The translations under genes and the position numbers were made by a program. DNA of 64,000 nt from Lactarius indigo (lineage: Eukaryota > Basidiomycota > Agaricomycetes > Russulales > Russulaceae), in NCBI GenBank assembly GCA_025766275.1, contig JAFKAC010000019.1, positions 372,001 through 436,000 on the forward strand, in the 5' to 3' direction. Shown here piece after piece: positions 44,591 to 55,124 of the stretch. The notes beneath the pieces were generated by a model that made no database searches, was not told where the DNA came from, and saw only the letters and a program-made list of their open reading frames with translations. Numbering within the stretch: position 1 is the stretch's first letter; every line of letters begins with the position of its first letter.

Positions 44591-45918
44591 TCAAACCATT
44601 CTGCAACTCATCGATTCTGAACTAGCGATGGAACCGCATTATTCAGAGCACGAGCCGGCGGCCTGCCGCTGTCTTGGATGCCGCCACCACTGTCAATGAC
44701 GATGCAGTAATGACCGAACCAAAACTGTAGAGTACTGTACTTAGAATCAAGCGTGTGCCCCGGGCCGTCATATTATATGGTTACCCACAAATGGGGTGCT
44801 GCTCCAGAGCTGGCAACCTGTAGCACTTTTCTGCACGAGTTGACGTCGTCACAACCAGTTACTTTTGCTTTGTCATATGCCGTTGGGATGCCCGACCAAA
44901 CCCGGTCCATATAGGCTTGTATGCGCTGTAAGGATCCCAGGAGATGATGATTGGTTGGTGATGGCCCCGCGACCAGAGTGGGGTAGATGGCCGGTGTGCT
45001 CACAGCGATACGGAAATCAGACAGTAGTGATTAAATGCCAACTGCGTGAAAGCTAGCGAGTGGAACTGCGAAGGCAGAGTTGGAAGAGCAGCCTGGCCCT
45101 TGGCCTGGCCAGCACTTAGCCGACTCGGACACGTGATAGGTCGGCTAATCATGAACGTGCAATGGCCGAAAGGCTTGCATTGGCCATGGCCTTGACCCCA
45201 CCACTATCATGGCATGGATCATCGTATCATCGTGTGCTCTAGACGCTATAAACGGCGGAGAAAAGGCTGATCAGAAGTTTCATCTTCTATCGCGTGGACG
45301 CCCAATGGCAGAAGCCCCCACATTCCGCTCCGAGATCACTCGAATATGTCACGTTGCAACAACCGGACATGGGCCTTCCTCATGAAGTACCTCACTATAT
45401 GCTCTACGCGAACTTCTCAATGGTGCGGAGTTACTGTTCTGTTTATGCTCTCCGGTGCCTCCGATGAAATGTAATGTGTTTCATTTCAGACCCTGAAACT
45501 GCGGCTAGCCAGTGGACAGACTTGACAACAGCGCGTGCTCCGTTTTGCTCCGCATCGTTCCGCTACCTGACATTAGCTTAGTACTGGTATGCCAAGGCAC
45601 AGTTTGGGAACCCCGCCTACCCAGGAGAGAGAGAAGCCCGGCGAAGACGGCTAAGCGCAGACGCAGACGCGGGCGAAAACGGAACCATGTCACTGTATAT
45701 TCACATTGGAGCAGGTAAGTTTATATATGTGCTCAGTGCGCTTGATGTGCTGAGACTTCAAGGAAGGTTGAACCAATCAGCCACCGCCGCTTCTCCGAGC
45801 CATTGCAAACCTGACGTGACACGTTCTTTGGAACAGTCGTGGAGGTTTCAAGGTTTATATACCATGGTGCCCTTAGGTCGTCCGACTACACCATCTCTAG
45901 CTGTCCTACTCTCCCCCA
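44591..45918. other. Intergenic, no supported gene
   Basis: Short open frames only (for example 45512-45718). It contains the upstream region of the MFS gene. Confidence 0.4.
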
Positions 45919-45972
45919 ATGGTCCTTGGGCGTTCTGACAATCAATCTCGGCAAAAGCCGGCGGACGACTCG

Positions 45973-48046
45973 ATGGCCTCGTCGTTAACAGTGACGCCGA
46001 CCGCTTCTTTCCACGCCAACAACTACGAAGTTATTCTCGAGCCAGCGGACGACCCACAACAACTGCCCTTAGCGCGCAGGTGGCTCGCTGTGTTCTGCAT
46101 CTCGACTGCGGCCATATGTGTCACCTGTGCCTCGTCCATGGTGCGTCTAAAATACACCGCCTCTGAACGGGGCATCGTGCTGATACGGAGGCACGTTTCA
46201 GGCAGCATTCGCGGAGGAGGCCATGGGCAAGCAATTCCATGTTAGCCAGGAAGTCACCATCCTCGGCATCAGTCTATTCGTTCTAGGCCTAGGCATTGGG
46301 CCGCTCGTCGCGGGTCCAATGTCGGAAATTTACGGGCGCAGCGCCGTCTACTGCGTATCGTTCAGCTTTTTCTTCGTGTTTATGTTCCCTATAGCATTCG
46401 CGCCGAATATAAGTAAGTCTGCAGTACATTTGAGGCAGAGGATGGAGAGATGACGCCACGGTGCACTCCGACAGCTGTGTATCTGGTCTTTCGATTCCTA
46501 GCCGGGTACTGCGGAGCGGCGTTTCTCAGCCTAGCAGGGGGCAGCGTCAGCGACATGTTTCCGAATTCTGAAGTGGCTACGTACGTCGCAGTACACCCTT
46601 GATCCGCTCACGTGTCTCATCTGATATGGGACAGTCCGATGGCCGTCTACACAATTTGCCCTTACATTGGCCCCGAGATCGGGCCGATACTCAGTGGGTG
46701 AGCACAGTGTCGTACTGCACCTGAGGGCATGATTAACACGCGAATAGATTCATTAATCAGCATTGGCATTGGAGATGGACATTCCACGTCCAGATTATCT
46801 GGGCCGGTATCCAAGCATTAGCCATCATTCTCGTAAGCACAGTCCTTTGTGGCGTTCTTCGTGGCGCTAATTTCGAGCGTCAATACGTCAAGGTTGTGCC
46901 AGAGACCTGTGCCCCTGTGATCCTCAAGTGGAAGGCGCAACGGTGGGTCTTTCTCAGAAGGGGGAGTTGCGACATAGTACTGAAAGCTCTAATGCAGTCT
47001 TCGAGCGAGTACTGGTGATCCAAAGTGGTACGCACCGATCGAAAGAGAACCACATGTCAGTATGGCGCGGCTATTGCTAGACAACCATTGGAAACCGTTC
47101 TGTGGGTTATTGATCACCGATTCACATTCGAGGAGCCCACTCACTCGATCTTGACAGACTACGTGATGTTCGATTATATGCTGCTGCTGTTGAATATATG
47201 GTACACTTCAACCTTGCTCGTTGTTCATTCACAGGTCAAACGGCGCATTGCGATGCGCAACTGACTTCTTGACAGGAATGCATTGATCCTCGGAATCCTA
47301 TACTTGACTTTCCAAGCCTTTCCGATCGTATTCGTGGGGAAGCACGGGTTCAACATGCAGTGTACCGGCCTGACATTCATAGGAATGGCGGTAGGGATGC
47401 TCATGGGCTTGGCCACCCAGCCTTACTGGAACCGGTGCGGACCTCTCTCTCACCCTCGGAACCCCCGAGATCTAGAGGACTGACGTCACCCTTCAAAGGA
47501 GGTACCGTGATTACAAGGATGCGCACGGCCAGGAGGAGCCACCACCGGAGTTTCGACTGCGGATGGGGCAGGTGGGGGCCGTGCTAGCTCCGATCGGGCT
47601 CTTCTGGCTGGCGTTCACAACGTACCGTGGCGTGCACTGGATCGTGCCGATACTCGCGACAGTCCCGTTCGGCACGGCCACTTACTTCATCTTCGCGTCC
47701 TCCATGACGTACATCGTCGACGCGTACCGATCGGTCGCGGCATCCGCGCTCACGTGCAACGCGGCGATGCGCACGATCTTCGCCGCGGCGTTCCCGCTCT
47801 TCGCGAGTCAGATGTACAACACGCTCGGTACGGTCGGCGCGACGGCGCTGCTGGCGGGGTTGACGACGGTGTGTGCGCCACTCCCGTAAGTCACGTTTAT
47901 CGTCTTTTCTGGCCTCTAGTGGTCGCCGCCGCTTCCGCGTGGAATGTATGACTAAACTGAAGCACTTCTTTTCGTGGCTCAGGTTCGTGCTGGATTATAT
48001 GGGTTATCGGACCCGTCAACGAGAAGCACAGGGCCACAAGGCCTAA
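45973..48046 (+). CDS. MFS transporter (DHA1/polyamine-transporter type), one possible frameshift
   Basis: Exons 45973-46140, 46202-46412, 46475-46580, 46635-46697, 46748-46832, 46893-46942 and 46998 onward join in frame through the first six introns. Landmarks are RRWLAVFCISTAAICVTCAS (TM1), GLGIGPLVAGPMSEIYGR (motif A), VFRFLAGYCGAAFLSLAGG, YIGPEIGPILSG and HWRWTFHVQ. VPETCAPVILKWKAQR opens the central loop, then FQAFPIVFVGKHGFN, PIGLFWLAFTTY and a last exon ending at TAA 48044-48046. Twelve membrane helices are expected in the plasma membrane, exporting drugs or polyamines by proton antiport. Near 47125-47135 the frame shifts between WKPF and EEPTHSILTDYVMF with no usable intron, so either a mutation or a sequencing error. 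An alternative upstream ATG is at 45919. Confidence 0.8.
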
Positions 48047-48452
48047 GCCAGCTGTGGATGTATTGGACCCCGAAGATGAAATCCCAGGGTTTGACTTCCC
48101 TCATTACCCATACCCCTAAAATCATATATCCTCATAACCCCTAGTTTAAAATGTACAGATCATTGGGTATCATTGAGTACGGTTTGTGTTCACAAAATCC
48201 TAACAGTCGACTGTGATACTAATCCTAGGAGCCCACAGGCGCGTTCTGTAAAATCATTGTAATTTCATGGTAGTTTTAGTATATAATGATAACGTTCGAT
48301 AAACTCAAGGAATGCGAGTCGACACATACCGTGTACGACCATTGTGTACGACTCTACGAGCTCATGCTATGTCAGAGTCGCGAAAGAGAACGAGTCGTTA
48401 GTATATTAGATAAGCAATTCCCTCGAACCGCGACCATCATCACAACTGTGCG

Positions 48453-49379
48453 ATGAAGGTCAATGCACACACAGCGATTGTTGGCGAGACTGTCGTCCTA
48501 GTCCCTTATCGGTATGTGTCCTTGCCAGACTCAAAACTGCCACCTATGACCTGCCATGGCTAGTGTAGTGCAGAGCATGTAGAGGTCTGCCCTCACAAAT
48601 AGCATATAGACGCCCGTCCTGGGATATCTGATCGACCCCCGAGACAGACGTATCATGCATGGATGCAAAGCACGGAATTACGTGACCTCACCGCGAGCGA
48701 AGAGCTCACACTGGAGGAGGAGTATGCAATGCAACGTGAGCATTCTCCCTTCTGGTTCCCCGACCTGTAAGCTTAAACCACGCGTGGAACAGGAAGCTGG
48801 CAAGAAGACGAGGACAGTGCGTGGGCTATCACAACGGCGCATGTAGCATGTACCTAGCACGAGCCCCAGAACTCACCTTCATCGTGCTTGCTCGCCCACT
48901 GGAACGCGGCGTCCCCGACGACGACCCCGAATCCCAACTCACGAACGACGACATCAGGGCACTGCCCATGATCGGCGACGTGAACCTTTTCTTCAAGCAC
49001 CAGCGCGACGACCCCGAGTTTGAGGTCGAGTGTGAGGTGATGATTGCCGGTGCGTCCGCCACAACTCACCACCCACCTCTCTCTTCTGCTCCCCCGGCGC
49101 TGAAGGAGACCTCCGACTACAGAGCCTGCGTACCGAGGACAGCGCCGCGCACATGCGGCTCTCGCGCTTCTCCTGTCCTACGCACGTGACACGCTCGGCA
49201 TCCGGACGGAGTCCTTCGTGGCGCGCATCGGCGCGAGCAACGCACGCAGCATCGCGCTGTTTACCGCCCTCGGCTTCAGCATAGTTCGGGTTGTCGCGGT
49301 GTTCGACGAGGTCGAGATGCGGGCCGTTGGTCCAGGGGGCATAAACTGGCCGGGAGGGCGAGTGCGAGAGTACCACTGA
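48453..49379 (+). CDS. NAT9: NAT9-type GNAT N-acetyltransferase
   Basis: Six exons: 48453-48511, 48569-48584 (a 16-nt micro-exon), 48648-48735, 48793-48816, 48870-49049 and 49123-49379. The frame closes to 207 residues, the usual length of NAT9 proteins. Recognisable blocks are the N-terminus VVLVPYRAEHVETYHAWM (the micro-exon supplies AEHVE), LTLEEEYAMQRSWQEDEDK, LPMIGDVNLFF, VMIAEPAYRGQRRAHA (acetyl-CoA-binding Arg-Gly motif) and FVARIGASNARSIALFTALGF. NAT9-like enzymes are predicted to acetylate protein N-termini or Lys; the substrate is unsettled. The central Gly-x-Gly of the acetyl-CoA loop is replaced by Gly-Gln-Arg-Arg, slightly unusual. Confidence 0.88.
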
Positions 49380-50278
49380 CACTCGGCAACCAGTTGGCAT
49401 TCGGAAGTCGATCAACCCGGTCCTCTGTCGCGTTCTCCTTCTTTTTTCTTTCTTTCTGGGGCGCGCGGAGGGACATGGCATCGTTGGACTACGACCACCT
49501 AGAGAGCTTACACGTTATTCAACGATTCTGCAGCAACTTTCAATGTAACGTAGCGCCAAAAACTCGTTTAGAAGCTTCCTTATCAATTGCTCAGGTGGAT
49601 CAAGTCACACAATCGCAAAGAGGGTCGGCACATACGGACCCGAGCTACGCACGTTAAAGCATGATCGACTTTGATGTCCCCTCTTCCAGCACTCTGCGAA
49701 GAGGCACCCGAGCAGGCCGCCAGGGAAGCCTCAACACAACCTCCCTCGCCTCGCTCCCTTGCAGGGTCCGATGTACAAAAGGGTGAAGTTCAATCTGATC
49801 GGGAGAAGCGAGCATCAAGGGTCAAATTAAATACGTACTATACGTCGACCCGGAGCCGGCCGTGTATCATGCGATCATGCCCGTGAGTGTTAGTGAGAAC
49901 AAATACATACGTACGCATTGGACCGGACCAAAGAGTATCGCCCACCGCCGGGAAGCGGAATGTGTTGCACCCGTAGCGTGCCGACACGATTGAGTGTTCG
50001 ATGGCCCGTATCGACGCTCTATAGAAAGTATAAAAATGCAAGGTGGGAGAGTGATGCAACAGCACACGCACACCTGCCAGAGGGCATACACGGGAATGCT
50101 CTGCGCCACGCCGTCTTCTAGCCTTCACATTCGCTCAAGGGCCTCCGCGAGCAAGTCCTTTTCATTTACATCTTTGCCTGAGGTACGCTATACGACATAT
50201 GACTGAAACCATGATCGTCCACGAGAGCTCACAAGCGCGGCGAGTCGTACAATTACCTTACACGAGAGTACTCCCACT
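49380..50278. other. Intergenic, no supported gene
   Basis: 3' flanks of the acetyltransferase (plus) and Rossmann paralog 1 (minus). No conserved frame. Confidence 0.5.
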
Positions 50279-51636
50279 TCACAGTTTCCGATGTATTGTA
50301 TCCAACGCAGCGTCAATAGACTCGTTCAGGAATTCCCTTATGTCTACTGACCCAGGGTTCCAACCGATTCTCTTACCCCGTGTTGGTTCCAGCCGCTGCG
50401 TGGCAGCCCACATGGGGGAGAAACTTTGTAGTGGTCCGTGCTGATCAGCATCACAACCGCGGAGGGTAAGGAGGCACTCACGAATCTGGGACCTGGTCGA
50501 CGGCTATCGACTCTGGTGTGCCATCTTCTAGCAGCGTGCGGCGAGCGAGAGACTCTCCGATCGCCGTCATGATAGTCTTGAATGACAACGCGTTGACCGC
50601 TCCAAAATAGTATCGCTCGTACGGACTCGCGTCCTTGTCCACGCCGGTCAGAACGCGATCAAAAACGAGTAGATAAAGATCGGCGAGGTCATTGACGTCG
50701 GCCTGTCAGGCAGCCTCGTTAACCCAGCGGCCAAAGTGCGTCAGGAATGGGGTTGGGCTATGAGACGTACCAGATAGAGCATGTTGGTACCCTCGCCAAA
50801 GTAGCATGCGCGCTGGCGCTCTGTCGCGAGCCGAATTAAGAGCTTGAGGAAGACCGACCCTGCAAGCACGGGCCCGTGTGCTTCTCCGACTATGCCGCCG
50901 GGGAAGATGATGTGAGTCTCGACGTAGCCTTCTTCCCCGGCTTGCAAGACCCTTCGATCCAAAACGTCGGAAGGGACGTTAGCTCGAATCAGATCAGGAG
51001 CAGGGATAGACAAGCGTCAATAATAAATACGCACGGGATGTCGACCTGGCCTTGAACCATGCTCGTAGTGAGAGCGCGCACATCCACCGGGTTGCTGTCC
51101 TAAAGCCCGAACCTCGCGTCCGTTATCCGTGCACCAAAAAGTCGCAAAGACGTACGTTCCAGACCTCTCCATCGAGGTCGTATGCCCCCACACGCGACGG
51201 GTCCAGCGATATCGCCCCGCCGCTCGTGTGCACGAGCGCCCCGCGCGGCCTTGCGTCCACTTCCACGCGCTTTCGCTGGCCCGCTAGGATCGCCGAAAGT
51301 AGCGTGAGATTATCCGAGCAGGCCGCATTGACGACGACGTCCGCTGCGCGCGCGTGTCGCTCGACAAGCTCCAAGCCGTGCGCGTCGGTGAAGGACCCCT
51401 CGACTACGCGCACGTGCGGGCCCAGCGCAGTCACACGCTCGATTGCCTCTGGCCGGCGCACGAGCGCGGTGACGGACAGCGTGGGGTGCACCTTGACGAG
51501 TGCGCTGAGGACGGCGCCTGTGGCAAAAAAAAAGAAAAATGAGTTGCCGCGTAGGATGGAGAGCCCGGTCCGATGACGTTGATGCGCACGCACCGCCGAT
51601 GTAGCCCGTCGCTCCAAGGAAAAACACGGTGGTCAT
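50279..51636 (-). CDS. NAD(P)-binding Rossmann-fold protein 1 (atypical SDR/NmrA-like)
   Basis: ATG at 51636. The first exon encodes FFLGATGYIGG, a GxxGxxG dinucleotide-binding motif, and is followed by a GTGCGT...GCCACAG intron. Later blocks are VTALVRRPEAIERV, VVEGSFTDAHGLELVERHAR, VVVNAACSDNLTLLSAILAG, ALVHTSGGAISLD, EEGYVETHIIFPGGIVGEAHG, RACYFGEGTNMLYL, VNDLADLYLLVFDRVL and SPYERYYFGAVN. The short last exon (RIGWNPGSVDI) ends at TGA 50279-50281. About seven exons; the penultimate junction (GAT TC / T TTC) is my weakest. Probable oxidoreductase or regulatory NAD(P) sensor. It is the most diverged of three tandem paralogs in the same orientation. Confidence 0.75.
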
Positions 51637-51930
51637 TGTTCTGATGGACTTGCGGATTACAATCAGTCCCACGGTGTCATTTATACATTGGGCTATTGGG
51701 GATCCCACATGTGCGCTGGTTTAGTCAGTCTTCGGTCAGCACGGACGCAGTTCAAGCAAGTTCGCCATCAGTTGCGCTCGGACCTTTTTGTTTTACCAAT
51801 GACAGCGCGTCAGAAGATGAGATGTGTCTTCCTGGGCTCGTAACAGATGACAAACGGCTTACCCACTATTTCCAGAAAAAAAATCACGGAATCCCAAAAC
51901 AAACACTATTGGTACGAAGAATGATAACTA

Positions 51931-53302
51931 TTATTTTTGTTGCAGCTTTTCCAACGAGGCAGAAATTCCCCCTTCCACCCAGTCTTCCAACACCACTGGC
52001 CGCGGCTCCCATCCCAGGGCCTTGGCGCGCTCTCCCCGAGCGTGCTGACTAGCACCGAGGAAGATCGATGCCCTGCGAGTGGAGAAGTGGTGTGTAAGAG
52101 AGAGATACGCGTCATCAGCGTGACGCAAATGCAAGGACAAGGACAGAGGGTCGCTACACGTACGGAAAGGGGACTTCAGACAAGGAGATACTATGTGCTG
52201 TGGCATCTTCCAGTTTTCCTTTGCGTGCAAGGATGCTACCGAATGCGGTCATGATAACCTTCCACGACAGTGGTGTGCTGACGGCAATGTAGTATCTCGC
52301 GTACGGGCTCGCCTTAGCATCATCGCGGCCTATGATGCGTGCAAAGACACGCCTGTAGAGGTCGACGAGATCATCCAGGCGCACCTAAGATGATCATATC
52401 AGTATTGCCCGCGACGACGAATAGCTTTGGGGAAGAACGGAGATTCGGAAGGACCGCATACCGCGTAGAAGATGTTGGAGCCCTCCCCAACGTAAATGGC
52501 CTTTTTGAACCCGAGTGCGAGCTGCGTCATGAAATGGAAGAAAGTCGACGCCGTCGGGACGGGCCCTGTCGACGGACCAACAATCGCGGCAGGGCAAATG
52601 ATGTACGACTCCGTGTAGCCTTCTTCCGAAGCGCGCAAAATCCTAAGCAGTAGCGGTGTGCTCGTTTCAGTACGCGCAGACACACCAATTCACAAGAAGA
52701 ACATACGGTGCGTCCACTTGCCCATGCAACATCTGCGGGGTGATCGCGCGAATATCCGCTTCGTCCCCGTCCTGTCCGGTATACGACGAGAGATGAGCAT
52801 TTCGTAGAACCGGTCCAAAAAAAAAAAAAAAAACGACGTACATTCCAGAGTTTGCTGTTTGGGTCGTGCTTCCCTTCCGTCCCGTTGTCTAAGAATACCG
52901 CCACCCCACTCGTGTGCAACAAGACGGCCGGGGACAGCTTGTCCTCTTCGACGCGCGCCTTGTGCCCTGCCAGAATGGCGGTGGTGAGCGCCACGTCGTC
53001 GGCGTCGGCCGTATTGACAGTGATGTCCGCCTTGCGGGCATGCGAGGTGATGAGATCGGTGTCGCTGAAGGTGCCCTGGACGACCTCTACGCCTAGACCG
53101 CGGATCGCATCGATGTGCGCGGGGTTGCGCACTAGTGCAGTGACTTTGAGATCCGGGTAGATCTTAAGTAGGTCAGCGAGCACAGTGCCTAAGCGAGCCT
53201 GAAAGTGAGACACTGATGCTCTCGTGGCGCCACGCCTGCAGATACGCAGCTGTACGAACCTCCGATGTAACCTGTCGCGCCAAGGTAGAATACGGTGGGC
53301 AT
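51931..53302 (-). CDS. NAD(P)-binding Rossmann-fold protein 2 (atypical SDR/NmrA-like)
   Basis: ATG at 53302 (MPTVFYLGATGYIGG; GxxGxxG). The exon series is like that of paralog 1: VTALVRNPAHIDAIRGLGVE, VVQGTFSDTDLITSHARKAD, VLLHTSGVAVFLDNG, a GTACGT...GGACAG intron, IRAITPQMLHGQVDA, EEGYTESYIICPAAIVGPS, AIYVGEGSNIFYA, LDDLVDLYRRVFARII and SPYARYYIAVSTPLSWK. A last exon (IFLGASQHARGERAKALGWE) ends at TAA 51931. It is close to paralog 3 in sequence. Likely a cytosolic NAD(P)-dependent enzyme; substrate unknown. A poly-T run in one intron (near 52818) is a sequencing-error hazard. Confidence 0.8.
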
Positions 53303-53806
53303 AGTTTACAGACCTATTTGGATGAATGGGAAAGGGCGAGGGTCAATCAACTTATATATAGAGAGAGAGGAATGAAATCACCCTGAACCTCAGGTCCCAC
53401 CATTATTGTTCTACTCAGATTCCGGATTGGGGATAACAAGGCGCAAAGCGGTGATCATTTGGTGAAAATCTGAGGGGTTTGACTTCGAGTTTTGTCAGTC
53501 TCTGCCTGAACGGGTGCTTTTCAAATTGATGTCTGCGATATGTCGGCCATCACGATTTTACTGCGTGAGAGTAAAGCTACTATGTTCACGGTTCTCGGGT
53601 GCGATGGTATCGATCCGGCCCGTACGGCACTGGCTGGCGAAGTGTTGGTGGCAGAATCAAATTTGGCTTCATGACACGAATAAAACCGTACAGAGCATAG
53701 TAATGGTTCATCGATCATCTGGGACACCTAGGCCGTTATATCGTACAGTAGACGGTTTGCTTCGCAATTTTCGGCGATCGACACACATCATGCAACTACT
53801 AGGGGA

Positions 53807-55124
53807 TCATTGGTTTTTCGGCAAGACCTCAAGCGCAACCTTGACGCCCTCGTCCATCCACTTCTCCAATGCTACGTGACGAGGATTCCACCCCAAAGCC
53901 TTGGCGCGCTCTCCCTGGACATTCTGACTTGCGCCGATAAACACTGGGAGTCTATAAATAGCGTAAAAACGCGAGGCGAGAGAGTAGGGGGAAGCCACAC
54001 GCACTCAGCAGATCCAGACGGGAGATCAGCGACGGAAATACTCTGCGGCGTTGCATCTTCTATCTTTCCCATCCGCTTGAGGGTCTTCCCGAGCAAAGTT
54101 GCGATGTCCTTCCACACTAGTGGTGTGCTGGTGGCGATGTAGTACCTCGCGTAGGGACTCGCACTGGCATCCTTATGACTCAAAATGCGCTCAAAGACAC
54201 GCCTGTAGAGGTCGACGAGATCATCCAGGCACACCTGTAGGAGAACGGTATGGGATGCGGCAATGAGCAAGACGAAACACATTCAAGATGTGTGTACGGA
54301 CCCCATAGAAGACATTGGAGCCCTCCCCGACATACACGGACTTCTTTCGCTGGAGCGCGAGGCCTGTGATGAACCTGAAGAACAGCGACGAAGTGGTGGT
54401 CGGTCCCGTGGCTGGCCCGACAATTGCTCCGGGGCACATGATGTACGACTCGGTGTAGCCATCAGTCGATGCGCGCAGAACCCTGAGAGGGGGTACATCA
54501 ATGCATAAGCTGAAGCCGCATGTCGGAGGGACCGTACAATGCGTCAACTTGGCCATGCAACATATCGGAATTGATAGCGCGGATGTCTTCTTCATTGCCG
54601 TCCTGCATGAGCGGAAAGATAAGAACTCCGCGCCACTCGAAGCATTGAGAGCACGACAAACGACGCACATTTGAAACCTTGATGTTGGGATCGTGTCTTC
54701 CGTCCCTAGTGGTATCCGCGAATACGGCCACCCCGCTCGTGTGCAACAAAACGGCACGGTCTTTCTTGTCTTGGACAACGCGAGCCTTCTGGCCTGCCAA
54801 AATGGCCGTGGTCAGCCCTACATCGTCGGCGTCTGCAATATTGACGGTGATGTCCGCTGCGCGGGCATGCGAGGTGATGAGATCGGTATCGCTGAACGTG
54901 CCCTGGACGACCTCTACGCCCTCGCCACGAACCGCGTCCAAGTGCGCGTTGCTACGCACGAGCGCGGTAATTTTGAGGTTTGAGAAGTTCTTGACGAGGT
55001 TAACGAGGACGGCCCCTAATCACAAATCGGTCACTTTCGGGATCAAAAATCAAGTCGGCAGCTAGAGGAGCTTGCCGCCGAGGTAGCCAGTGGCGCCGAG
55101 AAAGAAAACAGAAACAGCGCTCAT
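53807..55124 (-). CDS. NAD(P)-binding Rossmann-fold protein 3 (atypical SDR/NmrA-like)
   Basis: ATG at 55124 (FFLGATGYLGG; GxxGxxG). The first intron appears to be GC-AG: exon 1 ends GGC G, then GCAAGC...GTGATTAG, and exon 2 starts GGGCCGTCCTC. Remaining blocks parallel paralog 2: ITALVRSNAHLDAVRGEGVE, VVQGTFSDTDLITSHARAAD, LLHTSGVAVFADTT, DGYTESYIMCPGAIVGPATG, SVYVGEGSNVFYG, LDDLVDLYRRVFERIL, SPYARYYIATSTPLVWK and VFIGASQNVQGERAKALGW. It ends at TGA 53807. With genes 1 and 2 it forms a tandem array produced by duplication; function inferred only from the fold. Confidence 0.8.
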
